Part shown: piece after piece, positions 44,741-53,480 of the stretch | How positions within the stretch are numbered: the first letter of the stretch is position 1 | Layout: every line of letters begins with the position of its first letter | Source of the DNA: an uncultured Methanoregula sp. | GTDB taxonomy: Archaea > Halobacteriota > Methanomicrobia > Methanomicrobiales > Methanospirillaceae | Direction of reading: 5' to 3' | Assembly: GCF_963662735.1 (NCBI RefSeq) | Contig: NZ_OY759744.1 | Coordinates: forward strand, 124,001-188,000 | Length of the DNA: 64,000 nucleotides | Translations under genes and position numbers: made by a program | Notes under the pieces: generated by a model | The model's input: the letters and a program-made list of their open reading frames with translations, nothing else | What the model was told of the DNA's origin: nothing | The model's database searches: none

Positions 44741-45118
44741 GTTCCCGCTCTTTATCCTGCCGTGGACGATGATGGTCTCCTGGCTGGTCACATCCCCGAC
44801 ACTGACACCGGTGCGCAGGATCACTTTGCCACCCGCCTGGACCGAGTGGACCGTGGCATTATCGAGAATCGTAACATCGCCGTGGGCCACGATCGGCCCC
44901 TTGACCCGGCACTGGCTCCCGATAACCGCACTGAAACAGTTGATGTCGAGAGCAACGCTTGAGCGGGGACCCAGTTCGAGGTTGCCGGTAACCATAAGCC
45001 GGCCCCAGAAATGCGTGTGAGGGGGAACTATGAAGTCTCCCTCAATTTTTACATTTCCTTCGAAATACGAGCCCTTCTGGGCATAATACGTATTCCCTTT
45101 CTGAATTACCGTTGGCAT
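44705..45118 (-). CDS. bactofilin/polymer-forming-like beta-helix protein
   Basis: The 137-residue protein is made of short beta turns repeating about every 17 residues (YFEGNVKIEGDFIVPP; RLMVTGNLELGPRSSV; CRVKGPIVAHGDVTI; GVSVGDVTSQETIIVHGRI). This resembles bactofilins and other polymer-forming DUF583 proteins. Bactofilins polymerise at the membrane without nucleotide; in archaea their role is unknown. Its 3' end overlaps the DUF116 gene. Confidence 0.75.
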   Translation of the reverse strand: MPTVIQKGNTYYAQKGSYFEGNVKIEGDFIVPPHTHFWGRLMVTGNLELGPRSSVALDINCFSAVIGSQCRVKGPIVAHGDVTILDNATVHSVQAGGKVILRTGVSVGDVTSQETIIVHGRIKSGNLVGKNMKVLGN

Positions 45119-45190
45119 GGGTCTCTTATGGTAACTGTGGAACGATCAGGGGATAAACTTGTTGCTCTCCTCCCGGAAAACGAACAGGGA

Positions 45191-46033
45191 TCATCCAAGG
45201 AATACTGCTGACAGGGCGAAGACGATAAGGGATGCAAACATGCCGTATTTCAGGAGGGATGATGCCCCCGAGTTCCGCACACAGGCCGCATTCTCGCAGG
45301 AAAGGGCCAGTGCCGCAGAACCGATGAGAACCGCATCCACGAGGAGGATGCCGGCAATGTACCAGACCCCCCACCAGGCAGAGGGGAGGAAACTCGTGAT
45401 CACGGCAAGAACCATGAAGGCAAAAGCGATACGGGAGGTTTTCTGTATCCCGATGCATATGGGGAGCGTCGACGCCCCGCAGGCAGCATCGCCTTCCACA
45501 TCCTCGGCATCTTTTAAGAGTTCGCGGACCATCATGGCAAGGAAGGTCATGAGGGCGAGCGGGATCATGTGGACGAACCCGGTAACACCTGCGAATGCCC
45601 CCCCGAAAAGGAACATGCTGCCCGCAAGGTAGGCAACGGCAACATTCCCGAAAAGCGGGGTGGTCTTGAGCCGTACCGCGTAGAGGACGAGCAGGAATGA
45701 GTTGAAGATCACGATACCCATGCACAGGGGCGTGGTGGCGAAACTGACCACAATACCGGCAAGAAACAGGATACCGGAGTACCAGAGTGCGGCAGAACGC
45801 GTAACCTGCCCCGAGGGAATCGGCCGGTCGCTCCGGTTAACTGCATCGATCTCCGCATCACAATAATCGTTGATAACGTTCCCCGCGGCGGTAATGAGTG
45901 CAACAATGACCAGCAGGAGCAGGGATGCCGGGGTGATCGTTGCTGTTGCGATCAGGTACGCAACAAGTGCTGCAAGACCTGCCGCAAAGGCATTCGCCGG
46001 GCGTGTGATCGTGAAGTATCCCTGCAGGCTCAT
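45191..46033 (-). CDS. UbiA-family geranylgeranylglycerol-phosphate geranylgeranyltransferase (DGGGP synthase)
   Basis: This membrane enzyme adds the second geranylgeranyl chain in archaeal ether-lipid synthesis. The two Asp-rich, Mg-binding motifs of UbiA are present: NDYCDAEIDAVNRSDRP near residues 55-71 and DAEDVEGD near 178. About eight hydrophobic helices span the 280 residues. The start FTITRPANAFAAGLAALVA is typical of the archaeal DGGGPS subgroup rather than of quinone prenyltransferases. It is a single gene next to tRNA-Arg. Confidence 0.88.
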   Translation of the reverse strand: MSLQGYFTITRPANAFAAGLAALVAYLIATATITPASLLLLVIVALITAAGNVINDYCDAEIDAVNRSDRPIPSGQVTRSAALWYSGILFLAGIVVSFATTPLCMGIVIFNSFLLVLYAVRLKTTPLFGNVAVAYLAGSMFLFGGAFAGVTGFVHMIPLALMTFLAMMVRELLKDAEDVEGDAACGASTLPICIGIQKTSRIAFAFMVLAVITSFLPSAWWGVWYIAGILLVDAVLIGSAALALSCENAACVRNSGASSLLKYGMFASLIVFALSAVFLG

Positions 46034-46082
46034 TGATTTACTCTCCGGCAGTCTTGCACATAAAATGCTCGAAAAGCGATAA

Positions 46083-46157
46083 CGGGCGAGGGGGGATTTG
46101 AACCCCCGGCGTTCAGCTTAGGAGGCTGACGCTATGTCCGGGCTAAGCCACTCGCCC
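46083..46157 (-). tRNA. tRNA-Arg (CCT)
   Basis: Acceptor GGGCGAG/CTCGCCC with discriminator G, anticodon stem TCAGC/GCTGA enclosing CTCCTAA (anticodon CCT), and T-arm GGGGG-TTCAAAT-CCCCC. It is 75 bases, uninterrupted, and lies head to head with trm1, whose product modifies G26 of tRNAs. Confidence 0.95.
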
Positions 46158-46217
46158 TGCTCATATCCATTGCAGGGGAATATGTATAAGTTTTGTGCGC
46201 GGCAACATCTTTCCGCA

Positions 46218-47336
46218 ATGGATTTACAGGAGTCAAGGGAAGGAAGCACATCGTTTTTTGTCCCGGTACAGGACGATACGACGCAGTTTCCCCCAGGTTC
46301 GGCTGCAATCTTCTTCAACCGGAGGATGGAGCTCAACCGGGACATTACCGTCCTTCTCCTCTCCCTCCTGGAACCCTCGGACTATCTCGATGCCATGGGG
46401 GCTACCGGTATCCGGGGCATGCGGGTTGCCAATGAATGCGGTATCCCGGCTACCATCAATGACCGGGACCCGGCTGCAGTGGAGCTCATCACCAGCAACA
46501 TCGAACGGATGAACATTCCCGCTACCGTCACCTGCCGGGATGTCAATGCCCTCCTCTCAGAACAGTCCTTTGATGCCGTGGACCTCGACCCATTCGGCAC
46601 ACCGGCCTGGATCATTGATGCAGCCATCCGGGGATGCCGGAGGTTCCTCTTTGTTACGGCAACAGACACGGCACCACTCTGCGGGGCGCACTTAAAGGCC
46701 GGGATCCGGCGGTATGGCGCCCTCCCCCGGAACACGGAGTACCACAGCGAAGTCGGCCTTCGCATTCTCCTTGGGTTCGTTGTCCGCGAGACCGTAAAGT
46801 ACGACCGCGGGATCGAACCTGTTTTCTGTTACGCCCGCGAGCACTTCGTCCGGCTCCACCTCCGGATTCTCCGGGGGGCAAATGCTGCTGACGAGTCCCT
46901 TGCACGGCTCGGCTTCATCCTCCAGTGCCCCTCCTGCCAGTACCGGGAAGAGCAGCCGGGCCAGTTCCCGAGAACCGCTGCGTGCCCGCACTGTGGTAAA
47001 GAACTGAGACCGATAGGTCCGCTCTGGCTTGGCAGCATACAGAGGGAAGGGATCGCAGAAACCCTCCGGCACCTTGCGGAAAGCCGCGAGCTGGGGTCGA
47101 AAAAGGATCTGGTGAAATTACTCGACACCTGCAGGGAGGAACTCCCCACGTCAAGCTTCTATGATTATCATGTTCTTGCAAAAACGCTGGGCTGTTCCCC
47201 GCCCAACATCGCGAGCGTGCTCGACCGTATCCGGGCCGCGGGATACGCGGTAAGCCGGACCCACTTCTCGGGGTACGGCATCAAGACCGAAGCACCGCTC
47301 CAGGTAATCCTCGACGCGATCAGCGCTCGGCAATGA
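46218..47336 (+). CDS. trm1: tRNA (guanine26-N2)-dimethyltransferase Trm1
   Basis: Trm1 makes m2,2-G26 in tRNA. The SAM domain includes YLDAMGATGIRGMRVANECG, NDRDPAAVELI and AVDLDPFGTPAWIIDAA (catalytic DPFG). The C-terminal part has a zinc ribbon (CPSCQYREE...CPHCGKEL near residues 236-260) and a small helical domain. ATG 46218 was chosen because upstream in-frame starts lie in or near the tRNA. A TATA-like AATATGTATAAG at about 46176-46187 gives a very short leader. The last 17 bases overlap the convergent GTPase gene. Confidence 0.95.
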   Translation: MDLQESREGSTSFFVPVQDDTTQFPPGSAAIFFNRRMELNRDITVLLLSLLEPSDYLDAMGATGIRGMRVANECGIPATINDRDPAAVELITSNIERMNIPATVTCRDVNALLSEQSFDAVDLDPFGTPAWIIDAAIRGCRRFLFVTATDTAPLCGAHLKAGIRRYGALPRNTEYHSEVGLRILLGFVVRETVKYDRGIEPVFCYAREHFVRLHLRILRGANAADESLARLGFILQCPSCQYREEQPGQFPRTAACPHCGKELRPIGPLWLGSIQREGIAETLRHLAESRELGSKKDLVKLLDTCREELPTSSFYDYHVLAKTLGCSPPNIASVLDRIRAAGYAVSRTHFSGYGIKTEAPLQVILDAISARQ

Positions 47337-48432
47337 TCGATAAAAGATCCGAATCAACGATCGTGTGGCCCAGCCCTACGCGCTGACCGGGATGTTTGAC
47401 GGATTTTCCCCAGATACGTGCATACCGGAATTTCTGGACAAAGTCCCGGTGGAGCTTGCTGCAGACATCCTCGACCGTGCTGCCTTTACGGATGATCAGG
47501 GGTTCTTCAAGGTCCGCTTCTTCACCATAGGGTTTGAGGTAGACGCGGATGAACCCGAGACAGTCATAGATAGCATCCTTGAGCTCTTCGGTATGATAAC
47601 CCGCGGCAGCCGAGATCATGATCGGCGGGCTGCCGAACCGTTTAGCAATATCATGCTCGATCTCCAGGTACCGTTCCTTGTCCACGAGATCGACCTTGTT
47701 GACGGCAATGAAGGCCGGGATATAGACGCGGTTGCCCTGGAGCGCATCGATGAGGTCGTCCTGGGTTGCGTTGCCACGGATCAGGATGTCGGCGTTCATC
47801 ATCTTGCTCTCGGATAGGATCGACCGGACTTCCTCGATGTCGAGGTCGAGCGTTCCTACCGCATTGAGCCGTATACCGCCGTGCGAGGACTTCTTGATGG
47901 TGATATCCGGCTTGGGAACATTGATCCGGATGCCGGCATCGTAGAGTTCCTTGATGAGCACATCGAAGTGCCGCTCGTTGAAGACGTCCACGAGGATGAT
48001 GACGATGTCAGCCCCACGGACGACGGCGATAACTTCCTTGCCCCGGCCCTTGCCCATGGCCGCGCCGGCAATAAGTCCCGGGATATCGAGGAGCTGGATC
48101 TTTGCCCCCTTGTGCTCAAGGGCGCCGGGCACTACGGTAAGTGTCGTGAACGCATAGGCTGCAACGGCACTTGCGGTGCCGGTGAGCTTGTTGAGCAGCG
48201 TGCTCTTACCCGTGGAAGGGAACCCGACAAGGACCGCAGTTGCATCCCCGGACTTTTTCACCGAGTAGCCTTCCCCGCCGCCCCCGGCTTTCATGGCGCG
48301 GTTGACTGCTTCGTCTTTGAGCCGGGCGATCTTCGCCTTGACTCTGCCGATATGCTTCGACGTAGCCTTGTTATAGGGAGTCTTGACTAACTCGTCCTCA
48401 AGCTCCTTGATCTGTTCCTCAAGACTACTCAT
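47320..48432 (-). CDS. DRG-family GTP-binding protein
   Basis: A 370-residue Obg/DRG GTPase. An N-terminal helix-turn-helix (SLEEQIKELEDELVKTPYNKAT) precedes G1 GFPSTGKST (70-78), the switch region (AAYAFTTLTVVPGAL), G3 DIPGLI and G4 NKVD. The C-terminal TGS domain follows near VYLKPYGEEADLEEPLIIRKGSTVED. DRG proteins associate with translating ribosomes in eukaryotes. ATG 48432 begins the conserved part; the longer frame to 48585 reaches the tRNA-Glu. It is convergent with trm1. Confidence 0.95.
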   Translation of the reverse strand: MSSLEEQIKELEDELVKTPYNKATSKHIGRVKAKIARLKDEAVNRAMKAGGGGEGYSVKKSGDATAVLVGFPSTGKSTLLNKLTGTASAVAAYAFTTLTVVPGALEHKGAKIQLLDIPGLIAGAAMGKGRGKEVIAVVRGADIVIILVDVFNERHFDVLIKELYDAGIRINVPKPDITIKKSSHGGIRLNAVGTLDLDIEEVRSILSESKMMNADILIRGNATQDDLIDALQGNRVYIPAFIAVNKVDLVDKERYLEIEHDIAKRFGSPPIMISAAAGYHTEELKDAIYDCLGFIRVYLKPYGEEADLEEPLIIRKGSTVEDVCSKLHRDFVQKFRYARIWGKSVKHPGQRVGLGHTIVDSDLLSIIAER

Positions 48433-48561
48433 TCCTATATTATTCGCCGCATGTCCGAGATATAGTTGTTTGTCGGAAACTATCCGGAGCGGGCCGATCT
48501 CACCCGGGGATACAGGGTAAAAAACTATAAGTAACCTTATCGCCCATTTTATTGAGCAACT

Positions 48562-48636
48562 GCTGTTATAGTGTAGTCCGGCCAATCATGCGAGCCTCTC
48601 ACGCTCGCGACTGGGGTTCGAATCCCCATAACAGCA
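48562..48636 (+). tRNA. tRNA-Glu (CTC)
   Basis: Acceptor GCTGTTA/TAACAGC with discriminator A, anticodon stem CGAGC/GCTCG enclosing CTCTCAC (anticodon CTC), and T-arm with GGGGTTCGAATCCCC. It is 75 bases with no intron. AT-rich AAAACTATAAGTAACC about 40 bases upstream is a fitting TATA box. Confidence 0.95.
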
Positions 48637-48719
48637 CTCGATTGCGAAGAGGTTCTGTTCTCTAACAACAATTACAGGAGAGCCCTGGCCAAAAAATAAC
48701 GGGAGCCGTCGGGTGTTGA

Positions 48720-48992
48720 TCAGCAGATTCTGAATTCACAGGTTTTGTTCTCGCTGCATTTCGTGCAGACATCGAGAATTATTTCACAATGGGAACAGTC
48801 CGGCTTTTTCTCCAGATCACAATTATCACAATCCGGTTCATCGGAATCCTGGCACATCCTATCGAGACCGGCAAGATTCTCATGGGTTCCGGATTTTTTC
48901 CTGAATTGTTCCGCACATACATTGCACAGGGCATCGAGGCAGGATTCACATTCTTCCTTGAGTGGATCGCAGCCCCAGTTCAGGTACGTCAT
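48720..48992 (-). CDS. cysteine-rich small protein (14 Cys in 90 aa)
   Basis: I do not recognise this protein. It has 14 cysteines, nearly all in CxxC or Cx2-5C pairs (CESCLDALCNVC, CDNCDLEKKPDCSHC, CTKCSENKTC), and is acidic. This suggests several zinc or iron-sulfur sites. There is no signal peptide. It is a single gene flanked by tRNA-Glu and the inverted-repeat region. Archaea code many small zinc proteins of this kind for nucleic-acid or redox work. Confidence 0.65.
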   Translation of the reverse strand: MTYLNWGCDPLKEECESCLDALCNVCAEQFRKKSGTHENLAGLDRMCQDSDEPDCDNCDLEKKPDCSHCEIILDVCTKCSENKTCEFRIC

Positions 48993-49442
48993 GCTGGTAT
49001 CCTATCGTTGACATCGTGCATACAAAAAACCCGATTATGAACATGAACCATGGAAACGCATTCACATCCCCCGGGTTGTGAACGAGAGCCCGGAAAAATT
49101 TCCACCTCCGACCCCCCCCTCAGATCAAAATGCCAATCTGCCCGCATTTCACGAGGTAATTTCTTGTAAAATCGGACAGAAAACCTGATGGCTGTTGGGG
49201 GGGTCGGAGGTGGAAATTTGTTAAATTCCGGCCTGGGCGATGCTTGCGTGACCCGAAAAATATGACGAAACTTTTCTGTTTCAGCTATCTGTGTGCAGAA
49301 TGAAAGTACACCCTCCGACCCCCCAACCACCTTCACCATCGGCTGACCCGGGCGGCTCCACAGCTCCCGGCACAGTTCACCAGCGCTGGACCGGATTTCC
49401 GGAACAGGAAAAACAAAAGAGAATAAGGGTAATTGCGACCCG
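48993..49442. other. 450-base intergenic region with inverted repeats
   Basis: No gene is supported. A 159-codon minus-strand frame across it has a low-complexity, non-family translation and runs through both repeat arms. The main content is the 23-base inverted repeat at 49096-49219 and a third partial arm (CCTCCGACCCCCC) at 49312-49324. Confidence 0.6.
49096..49219. repeat. perfect 23-base inverted repeat, 78-base spacer
   Basis: Bases 49096-49118 and 49197-49219 are exact reverse complements. Each arm starts or ends with AAATTTCCACCTCCGA and a run of seven C/G. A third partial copy of the C-rich half lies at 49312-49324 in the orientation of the first arm. The size (124 bases) and non-coding interior resemble a miniature inverted-repeat element. 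No target duplication was seen at the ends. Confidence 0.65.
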
Positions 49443-49634
49443 TCACATGGGCCGGAACCGCTTGACAACGATGTCGGTCAGGCCCTTCTTTTTTATCTCG
49501 ATCTTGATCGTGGTCTCCTTGTACTTGATCTCGTGGATACCGAACTTCTTTGCATCGACAAGCCGTTGCAGGGCGACCATATCAGTCCTGTTCATCCGCT
49601 TGAAATCGTCCCCATCATACGTGACTTTTACCAT
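49443..49634 (-). CDS. small conserved-looking basic protein, 63 aa
   Basis: I do not recognise this protein. It is compact and basic with strand-rich ends (MVKVTYDGDDFKRMN; TTIKIEIKKKGLTDIVVKRF). A strong GGAGGAG lies 6 bases before ATG 49634, which supports this start over the upstream in-frame ATG at 49685. No metal or membrane motif is present. It is monocistronic. Confidence 0.65.
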   Translation of the reverse strand: MVKVTYDGDDFKRMNRTDMVALQRLVDAKKFGIHEIKYKETTIKIEIKKKGLTDIVVKRFRPM

Positions 49635-49805
49635 GGCACTCCTCCGAACCTGATATGATGGACAATTAACCGGAATCCTTATCAATCTTGTGCGATACCT
49701 GTTCTGACCGATTCGTACAATCCGGATACCAAATAACCCTCATTTTCCGCGTTTTTATAAGGAAACATTAAATATTGAATCCTAGCATAATCCTATACGA
49801 GAGTT

Positions 49806-50219
49806 ATGAGCAGGGAGAAGATTCAGGTTCCCGGAAAAGCGTACGAGGAGTTAGTCGCACTCCAGCGCGAGATCCACTTCACGCAGGATCACCAGGACAC
49901 GATCAAGAAAGCGGAAGACCGTGGGTATATGAACGCCGCCAACTGGATCCGGCAGAATGAGCACGCCTACAAGATCGGATTCGCGTGGGGCTTTGAGCCC
50001 TCCGGCGATGAACCGCAGGGCACGCTCCGCGAGATTCCCGTGCGGGATGCCCCGGCACCACGGCGGACGATTGTCCGGCCCGAAAAACAGGTTATCGAAC
50101 CGCGGCCCTCGAACGAAGCCCGCCCCATAAAGAGATCCTCCTCAGGATCGAAATCCGGCTCAAGAAGCAGTGGCGGATTCTTTGCCGGTATCAAGAACTG
50201 GCTCGCGAAATATTTCTGA
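49806..50219 (+). CDS. hypothetical protein with disordered basic tail, 137 aa
   Basis: Unrecognised. Residues 1-65 are helical (KAYEELVALQREIHFTQDHQDTIKKAEDRGY). After that comes a Pro/Arg/Ser-rich disordered stretch, ending in an amphipathic FFAGIKNWLAKYF that could touch a membrane. TTTTTATAAGG at 49752-49762 is a good TATA box, giving a leader of about 25 bases. It is the first of several small genes on this strand. Confidence 0.65.
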   Translation: MSREKIQVPGKAYEELVALQREIHFTQDHQDTIKKAEDRGYMNAANWIRQNEHAYKIGFAWGFEPSGDEPQGTLREIPVRDAPAPRRTIVRPEKQVIEPRPSNEARPIKRSSSGSKSGSRSSGGFFAGIKNWLAKYF

Positions 50220-50355
50220 TTCCTTTTTTTAACCCGTGTCTTAACCAGCGACAGGTTGTTCTGTCAATAATCCATCTGGCTGACGATCATAGGACATTAG
50301 GATCCATCGACAGGAATATGCATGGCTTTTGCCAACATTATGCAGGATTACTACC

Positions 50356-50703
50356 ATGCCACGGGATCTTTCAGAAAAAGATATTGCCATTCTCAAGAAG
50401 CTTGCACCGGAATGCGGGGATCTCACCTGTTCGGGTTCGGGACATTCCTTCCATTCGATCCTTCCCCCGGTCTCCAACCATTTCTCCGAGGACAGCAACG
50501 ATTTCATCGGCCGGATCAACCGGCTCACCGATGAGGAACTCACCTACATAACAGAGATGATCCAGAAGGGGGAAGAGAGCATGGGATGCCTCCCGGTCGA
50601 AGATGTCGAGGCGCTCGTCCATCTCGTCCACGACCGTCTCTCTCCCGAAATCGCCAAAAAGGTGATCGATGCCTACGAATCCGGGTATTCCTGCGATCAT
50701 TGA
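50356..50703 (+). CDS. hypothetical helical protein, 115 aa
   Basis: Unrecognised acidic helical protein (SEKDIAILKKLAPECGDLT; RINRLTDEELTYITEMIQKGEES; VEDVEALVHLVHDRLSPEIAKKVIDAYESGY). Its final segments look like tandem helices, with four cysteines including the last CDH. ATG 50356 is preferred over 50329 because the upstream codons look unconserved. It precedes the HEAT protein by 21 bases and probably shares its transcript. Confidence 0.65.
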   Translation: MPRDLSEKDIAILKKLAPECGDLTCSGSGHSFHSILPPVSNHFSEDSNDFIGRINRLTDEELTYITEMIQKGEESMGCLPVEDVEALVHLVHDRLSPEIAKKVIDAYESGYSCDH

Positions 50704-50724
50704 TCCTTCGGACCTGTTTTTTGT

Positions 50725-51192
50725 ATGAAAGATATTACCCCATTCATTGCCGGGCTGGCCGGTGCAACGGCAAAACAACGCATAGCAGCTGCTGCTGCTC
50801 TCGGGAAGTCCGGAAACCCGGCTGCAGCAGAAATCCTCGGAACCGCACTTGAAGACCGGAACATACCCGTGCGATCAGAGGTTGTCCTTGCGCTCGGACG
50901 CCTTGACGATTCCGCAGCCGTACCGTTCCTTATCAGGGCACTTGACGATACCGAGCCGTCCATCCGGGCAGCAGCAGTTGCCGGTCTCGGGCGGATTCGC
51001 GATCCCGCAGCGGTTGCCCCCCTGATCGCCTGCCTGAAGGACAGGAGCATGGAAGTCAGGATCGGGGCAGCCCAGGTGCTGGGCAGGCTGGGGGACCGGC
51101 GGGCACTCGAACCTCTCCATCTGCTCAGCAACGATCCCTTCTCGGATGTGAGGGACGCAGCATCCGTGGCGATTGGACGGCTTGACAGATAA
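50725..51192 (+). CDS. HEAT-repeat protein, 155 aa
   Basis: Almost the whole protein is five PBS-lyase HEAT repeats of about 31 residues: KQRIAAAAALGKSGNPAAAE; VRSEVVLALGRLDDSAAVPFL; IRAAAVAGLGRIRDPAAVAPL; VRIGAAQVLGRLGDRRALEPL; VRDAASVAIGRLDR. Such scaffolds bind other proteins or tetrapyrrole enzymes; the partner is unknown. It is similar in style to the partial gene at the left edge. Confidence 0.85.
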   Translation: MKDITPFIAGLAGATAKQRIAAAAALGKSGNPAAAEILGTALEDRNIPVRSEVVLALGRLDDSAAVPFLIRALDDTEPSIRAAAVAGLGRIRDPAAVAPLIACLKDRSMEVRIGAAQVLGRLGDRRALEPLHLLSNDPFSDVRDAASVAIGRLDR

Positions 51193-51272
51193 ACGGACAT
51201 TCAGGTTTGCTCCACCCCAGAATTTATCATTCAGCCTTGGCAATCTTATGGCATTGATACGGGAGACCGCAT

Positions 51273-51695
51273 ATGGCTGAACAACATTCACCAGTCGAAT
51301 ATATTATCAAAATATTTTCGATCGTTCCTATGATCATGTACATGATCGTGGCAATCATGCTCACGATCATCGCTGTCATCTCCATCTATGACGCGGGCCA
51401 GCTGATCGTCAAGATGTTTGAAACAAAGGATTTCGCCAACGGGCTCGTCGGCGTCATCTATGCCCTCCTCCTCACCATTACGATCATCGTCCTCTTTGAG
51501 ACGGTCACGGTCTATTTCAGGACCAAGCACGTGGAGGTCCGGGCCCTCCTCATCGCCGGGCTCACCGGTATGGTGCGGCACATCCTGGTCTATAATGTGG
51601 GAGAAGTTAATGTCGGCGTACTCTTTGGAACCGTCGCACTCCTGGCAGTGCTTATAGCCGGGATAGTGCTCGTCAAGCCCGAGCAGATCACGTAA
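51273..51695 (+). CDS. PsiE-like integral membrane protein
   Basis: Four membrane helices fill the 140 residues (near 18-42, 55-80, 95-112, 113-133). The pattern IIKIFSIVPMIMYMIVAIML, then FETVTVYFRTKHVEVRALLIAGLTGMVRHILV matches the phosphate-starvation-inducible PsiE family; the charged HVEVRALLIAGLTA-R motif is the recognisable part. Whether this archaeal member responds to phosphate is unknown. It precedes the ABC exporter genes by 70 bases. Confidence 0.75.
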   Translation: MAEQHSPVEYIIKIFSIVPMIMYMIVAIMLTIIAVISIYDAGQLIVKMFETKDFANGLVGVIYALLLTITIIVLFETVTVYFRTKHVEVRALLIAGLTGMVRHILVYNVGEVNVGVLFGTVALLAVLIAGIVLVKPEQIT

Positions 51696-51765
51696 TTTTT
51701 TTACGATTCCGGGCATGCAGATTATTATGGTGGGATGCACAACTTCCTCCCGGGAATAACAGACT

Positions 51766-52674
51766 ATGCCGGATATTATCGCTGCAGCAGATCTGGGGAA
51801 GACCTACGGGAACGTAATCGCGGTTGCCGGCATCCGTTTTACCGTGAGAAAAGGTGAGATCTTCGGGTTCCTCGGGCCGAACGGGGCGGGCAAGACCACG
51901 ACAATGAAGATGATCACCTGCATCTCGCCCAGGACTTCCGGCACGCTCTCGGTATTCGGCATGGACCCGGACAAGAGCCCTGCCGAGATCAAGCAGAGGC
52001 TGGGGGTTGTCCCGCAGGAGACCAACCTGGACCCGGATTTTTCCTGCTATGGCAATCTCTTCACCTACTCGCGCTATTTCGATATTCCTGCCGGTGCCGC
52101 GGGCAAAAAAGCCGACGAACTGCTGGAGTTCGTCCAGCTGCAGGAGAAGCGGGACGTGTCAGTCGAAAAACTCTCGGGGGGGATGAAACGCCGCCTGATC
52201 CTTGCCCGGGCGCTTGTCAACAGCCCCGACCTGCTCATCCTCGACGAGCCGACAATCGGCCTCGACCCCCAGGCCCGCCACCTGATCTGGGAAAAACTCA
52301 GGCTCCTGCAGGCACAGGGAAACACCATTGTTCTCACTACCCATTACCTGGACGAAGCGGCCCGGCTCTGCGACCGGCTCGTGATCATGGACAACGGGAA
52401 GATCCTCGTGGAAGGGGCCCCGGCTGACCTGGTGAGGGAACATGTGGGGGAGGAGATCGTGGAAGTGGAGAAGACACCCGAAACACTCGCCTGCATTGAA
52501 GGGATGCAGATTCCCTTCGAAACCTTTGGCGATACGATCCAGATTGCCACCGGATCCGCCCGCGAGGTGGTCCGGCTCCTCTTCGACCGGTGCCAGCCAA
52601 AGAAAGTACTCACCCGCCCGGCAACGCTTGAAGACGTATTCCTGAAACTGACCGGGAGGACGCTCCGGGAATGA
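51766..52674 (+). CDS. ABC-2 exporter, ATP-binding subunit
   Basis: The ATPase has Walker A GPNGAGKTT (37-45), Q-loop VPQETNL, signature LSGGMKRRL, Walker B LLILDEPTIGLD, and the H-loop THYLDEA. A C-terminal domain of about 80 residues follows, typical of DrrA-type subunits. With the adjacent permease it forms a two-gene ABC-2 exporter; the substrate (drug, lipid or glycan) is unknown. Its stop overlaps the permease start by 4 bases. Confidence 0.95.
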   Translation: MPDIIAAADLGKTYGNVIAVAGIRFTVRKGEIFGFLGPNGAGKTTTMKMITCISPRTSGTLSVFGMDPDKSPAEIKQRLGVVPQETNLDPDFSCYGNLFTYSRYFDIPAGAAGKKADELLEFVQLQEKRDVSVEKLSGGMKRRLILARALVNSPDLLILDEPTIGLDPQARHLIWEKLRLLQAQGNTIVLTTHYLDEAARLCDRLVIMDNGKILVEGAPADLVREHVGEEIVEVEKTPETLACIEGMQIPFETFGDTIQIATGSAREVVRLLFDRCQPKKVLTRPATLEDVFLKLTGRTLRE

Positions 52675-53462
52675 TCATGACATCCTCCTTTTCCGTACCC
52701 CGGATAACATGGCGTGCAGGCAAGGTCTGGCACCGTAATTTCGAAGTTTTCTTAAGAACATGGAAAGTGAACTTCTTCCCCCCGTTCATCGAAGCCTTCC
52801 TCTACCTCTTTGCCATTGGCCTTGGAATCGGGAGCTATATTGGCGTTATCGAGGGCGTACCGTACGTGAATTATATTGCACCGGCTATTCTTGCCATCGC
52901 GGTGATGAACTCGGCATTCTTCGAATGCACGTACGGTTCGTACGTGCGGATGTATTACCAGAAAAGTTTCGATGCCATGATCGCAACGCCGCTCTCGATT
53001 GAGGACGTTATTGCCGGCGAGATCCTCTGGGGGGCGACCCGGAGCGTGATGTACGTCACGATCATGCTCCCGGTCCTTGCAGGGTTTGGCGTCATCTCCC
53101 TTCCGGCATCCCTCCTCGCCATCCCGCTCGCCTTCCTCGGGGGGCTGATGTTTGCCGGCATCGGGATGTGCTTCACCGCGATAACGCCCGGGATCGATAC
53201 GCTCAATTACCCGTCGTTCCTCTTCATCACCCCGATGTCGCTCTTCTCCGGGACATTCTTCCCGCTCTCGCTCCTGCCGGCAGCTCTCCAGTATAGTGCG
53301 CTGGCAGTCCTCCCGCTCACCCACATCGTTGCAATCATGCGGATGCTCACCATCCCCTCATTCTCGTGGATCCTGCTCCTTCATCTCGCGTGGATTCTCC
53401 TTGTCACGGTAATCGTCTGCATCCTCTCCATCAACCTGATGAAAAAGCGTCTGATTGTGTGA
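52671..53462 (+). CDS. ABC-2 exporter, permease subunit
   Basis: Six membrane helices and the ABC-2 permease signature near residues 160-205 (AGIGMCFTAITPGIDTLNYPSFLFITPMSLFSGTFFPLS). The cytoplasmic N-terminus includes WRAGKVWHRNFEVFLRTWKVNF. It is the NodJ/DrrB-like partner of the preceding ATPase, with ATGA overlap. An ATG at 52671 and another at 52677 are both possible starts. Confidence 0.93.
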   Translation: MIMTSSFSVPRITWRAGKVWHRNFEVFLRTWKVNFFPPFIEAFLYLFAIGLGIGSYIGVIEGVPYVNYIAPAILAIAVMNSAFFECTYGSYVRMYYQKSFDAMIATPLSIEDVIAGEILWGATRSVMYVTIMLPVLAGFGVISLPASLLAIPLAFLGGLMFAGIGMCFTAITPGIDTLNYPSFLFITPMSLFSGTFFPLSLLPAALQYSALAVLPLTHIVAIMRMLTIPSFSWILLLHLAWILLVTVIVCILSINLMKKRLIV

Positions 53463-53480
53463 TGGGCAAAAAGGAAAAGA

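Noticed and set aside
48989..49468. Minus-strand frame of 159 codons across the inverted-repeat region
   Set aside because: Low-complexity translation running through both repeat arms, no ribosome site, no family resemblance.
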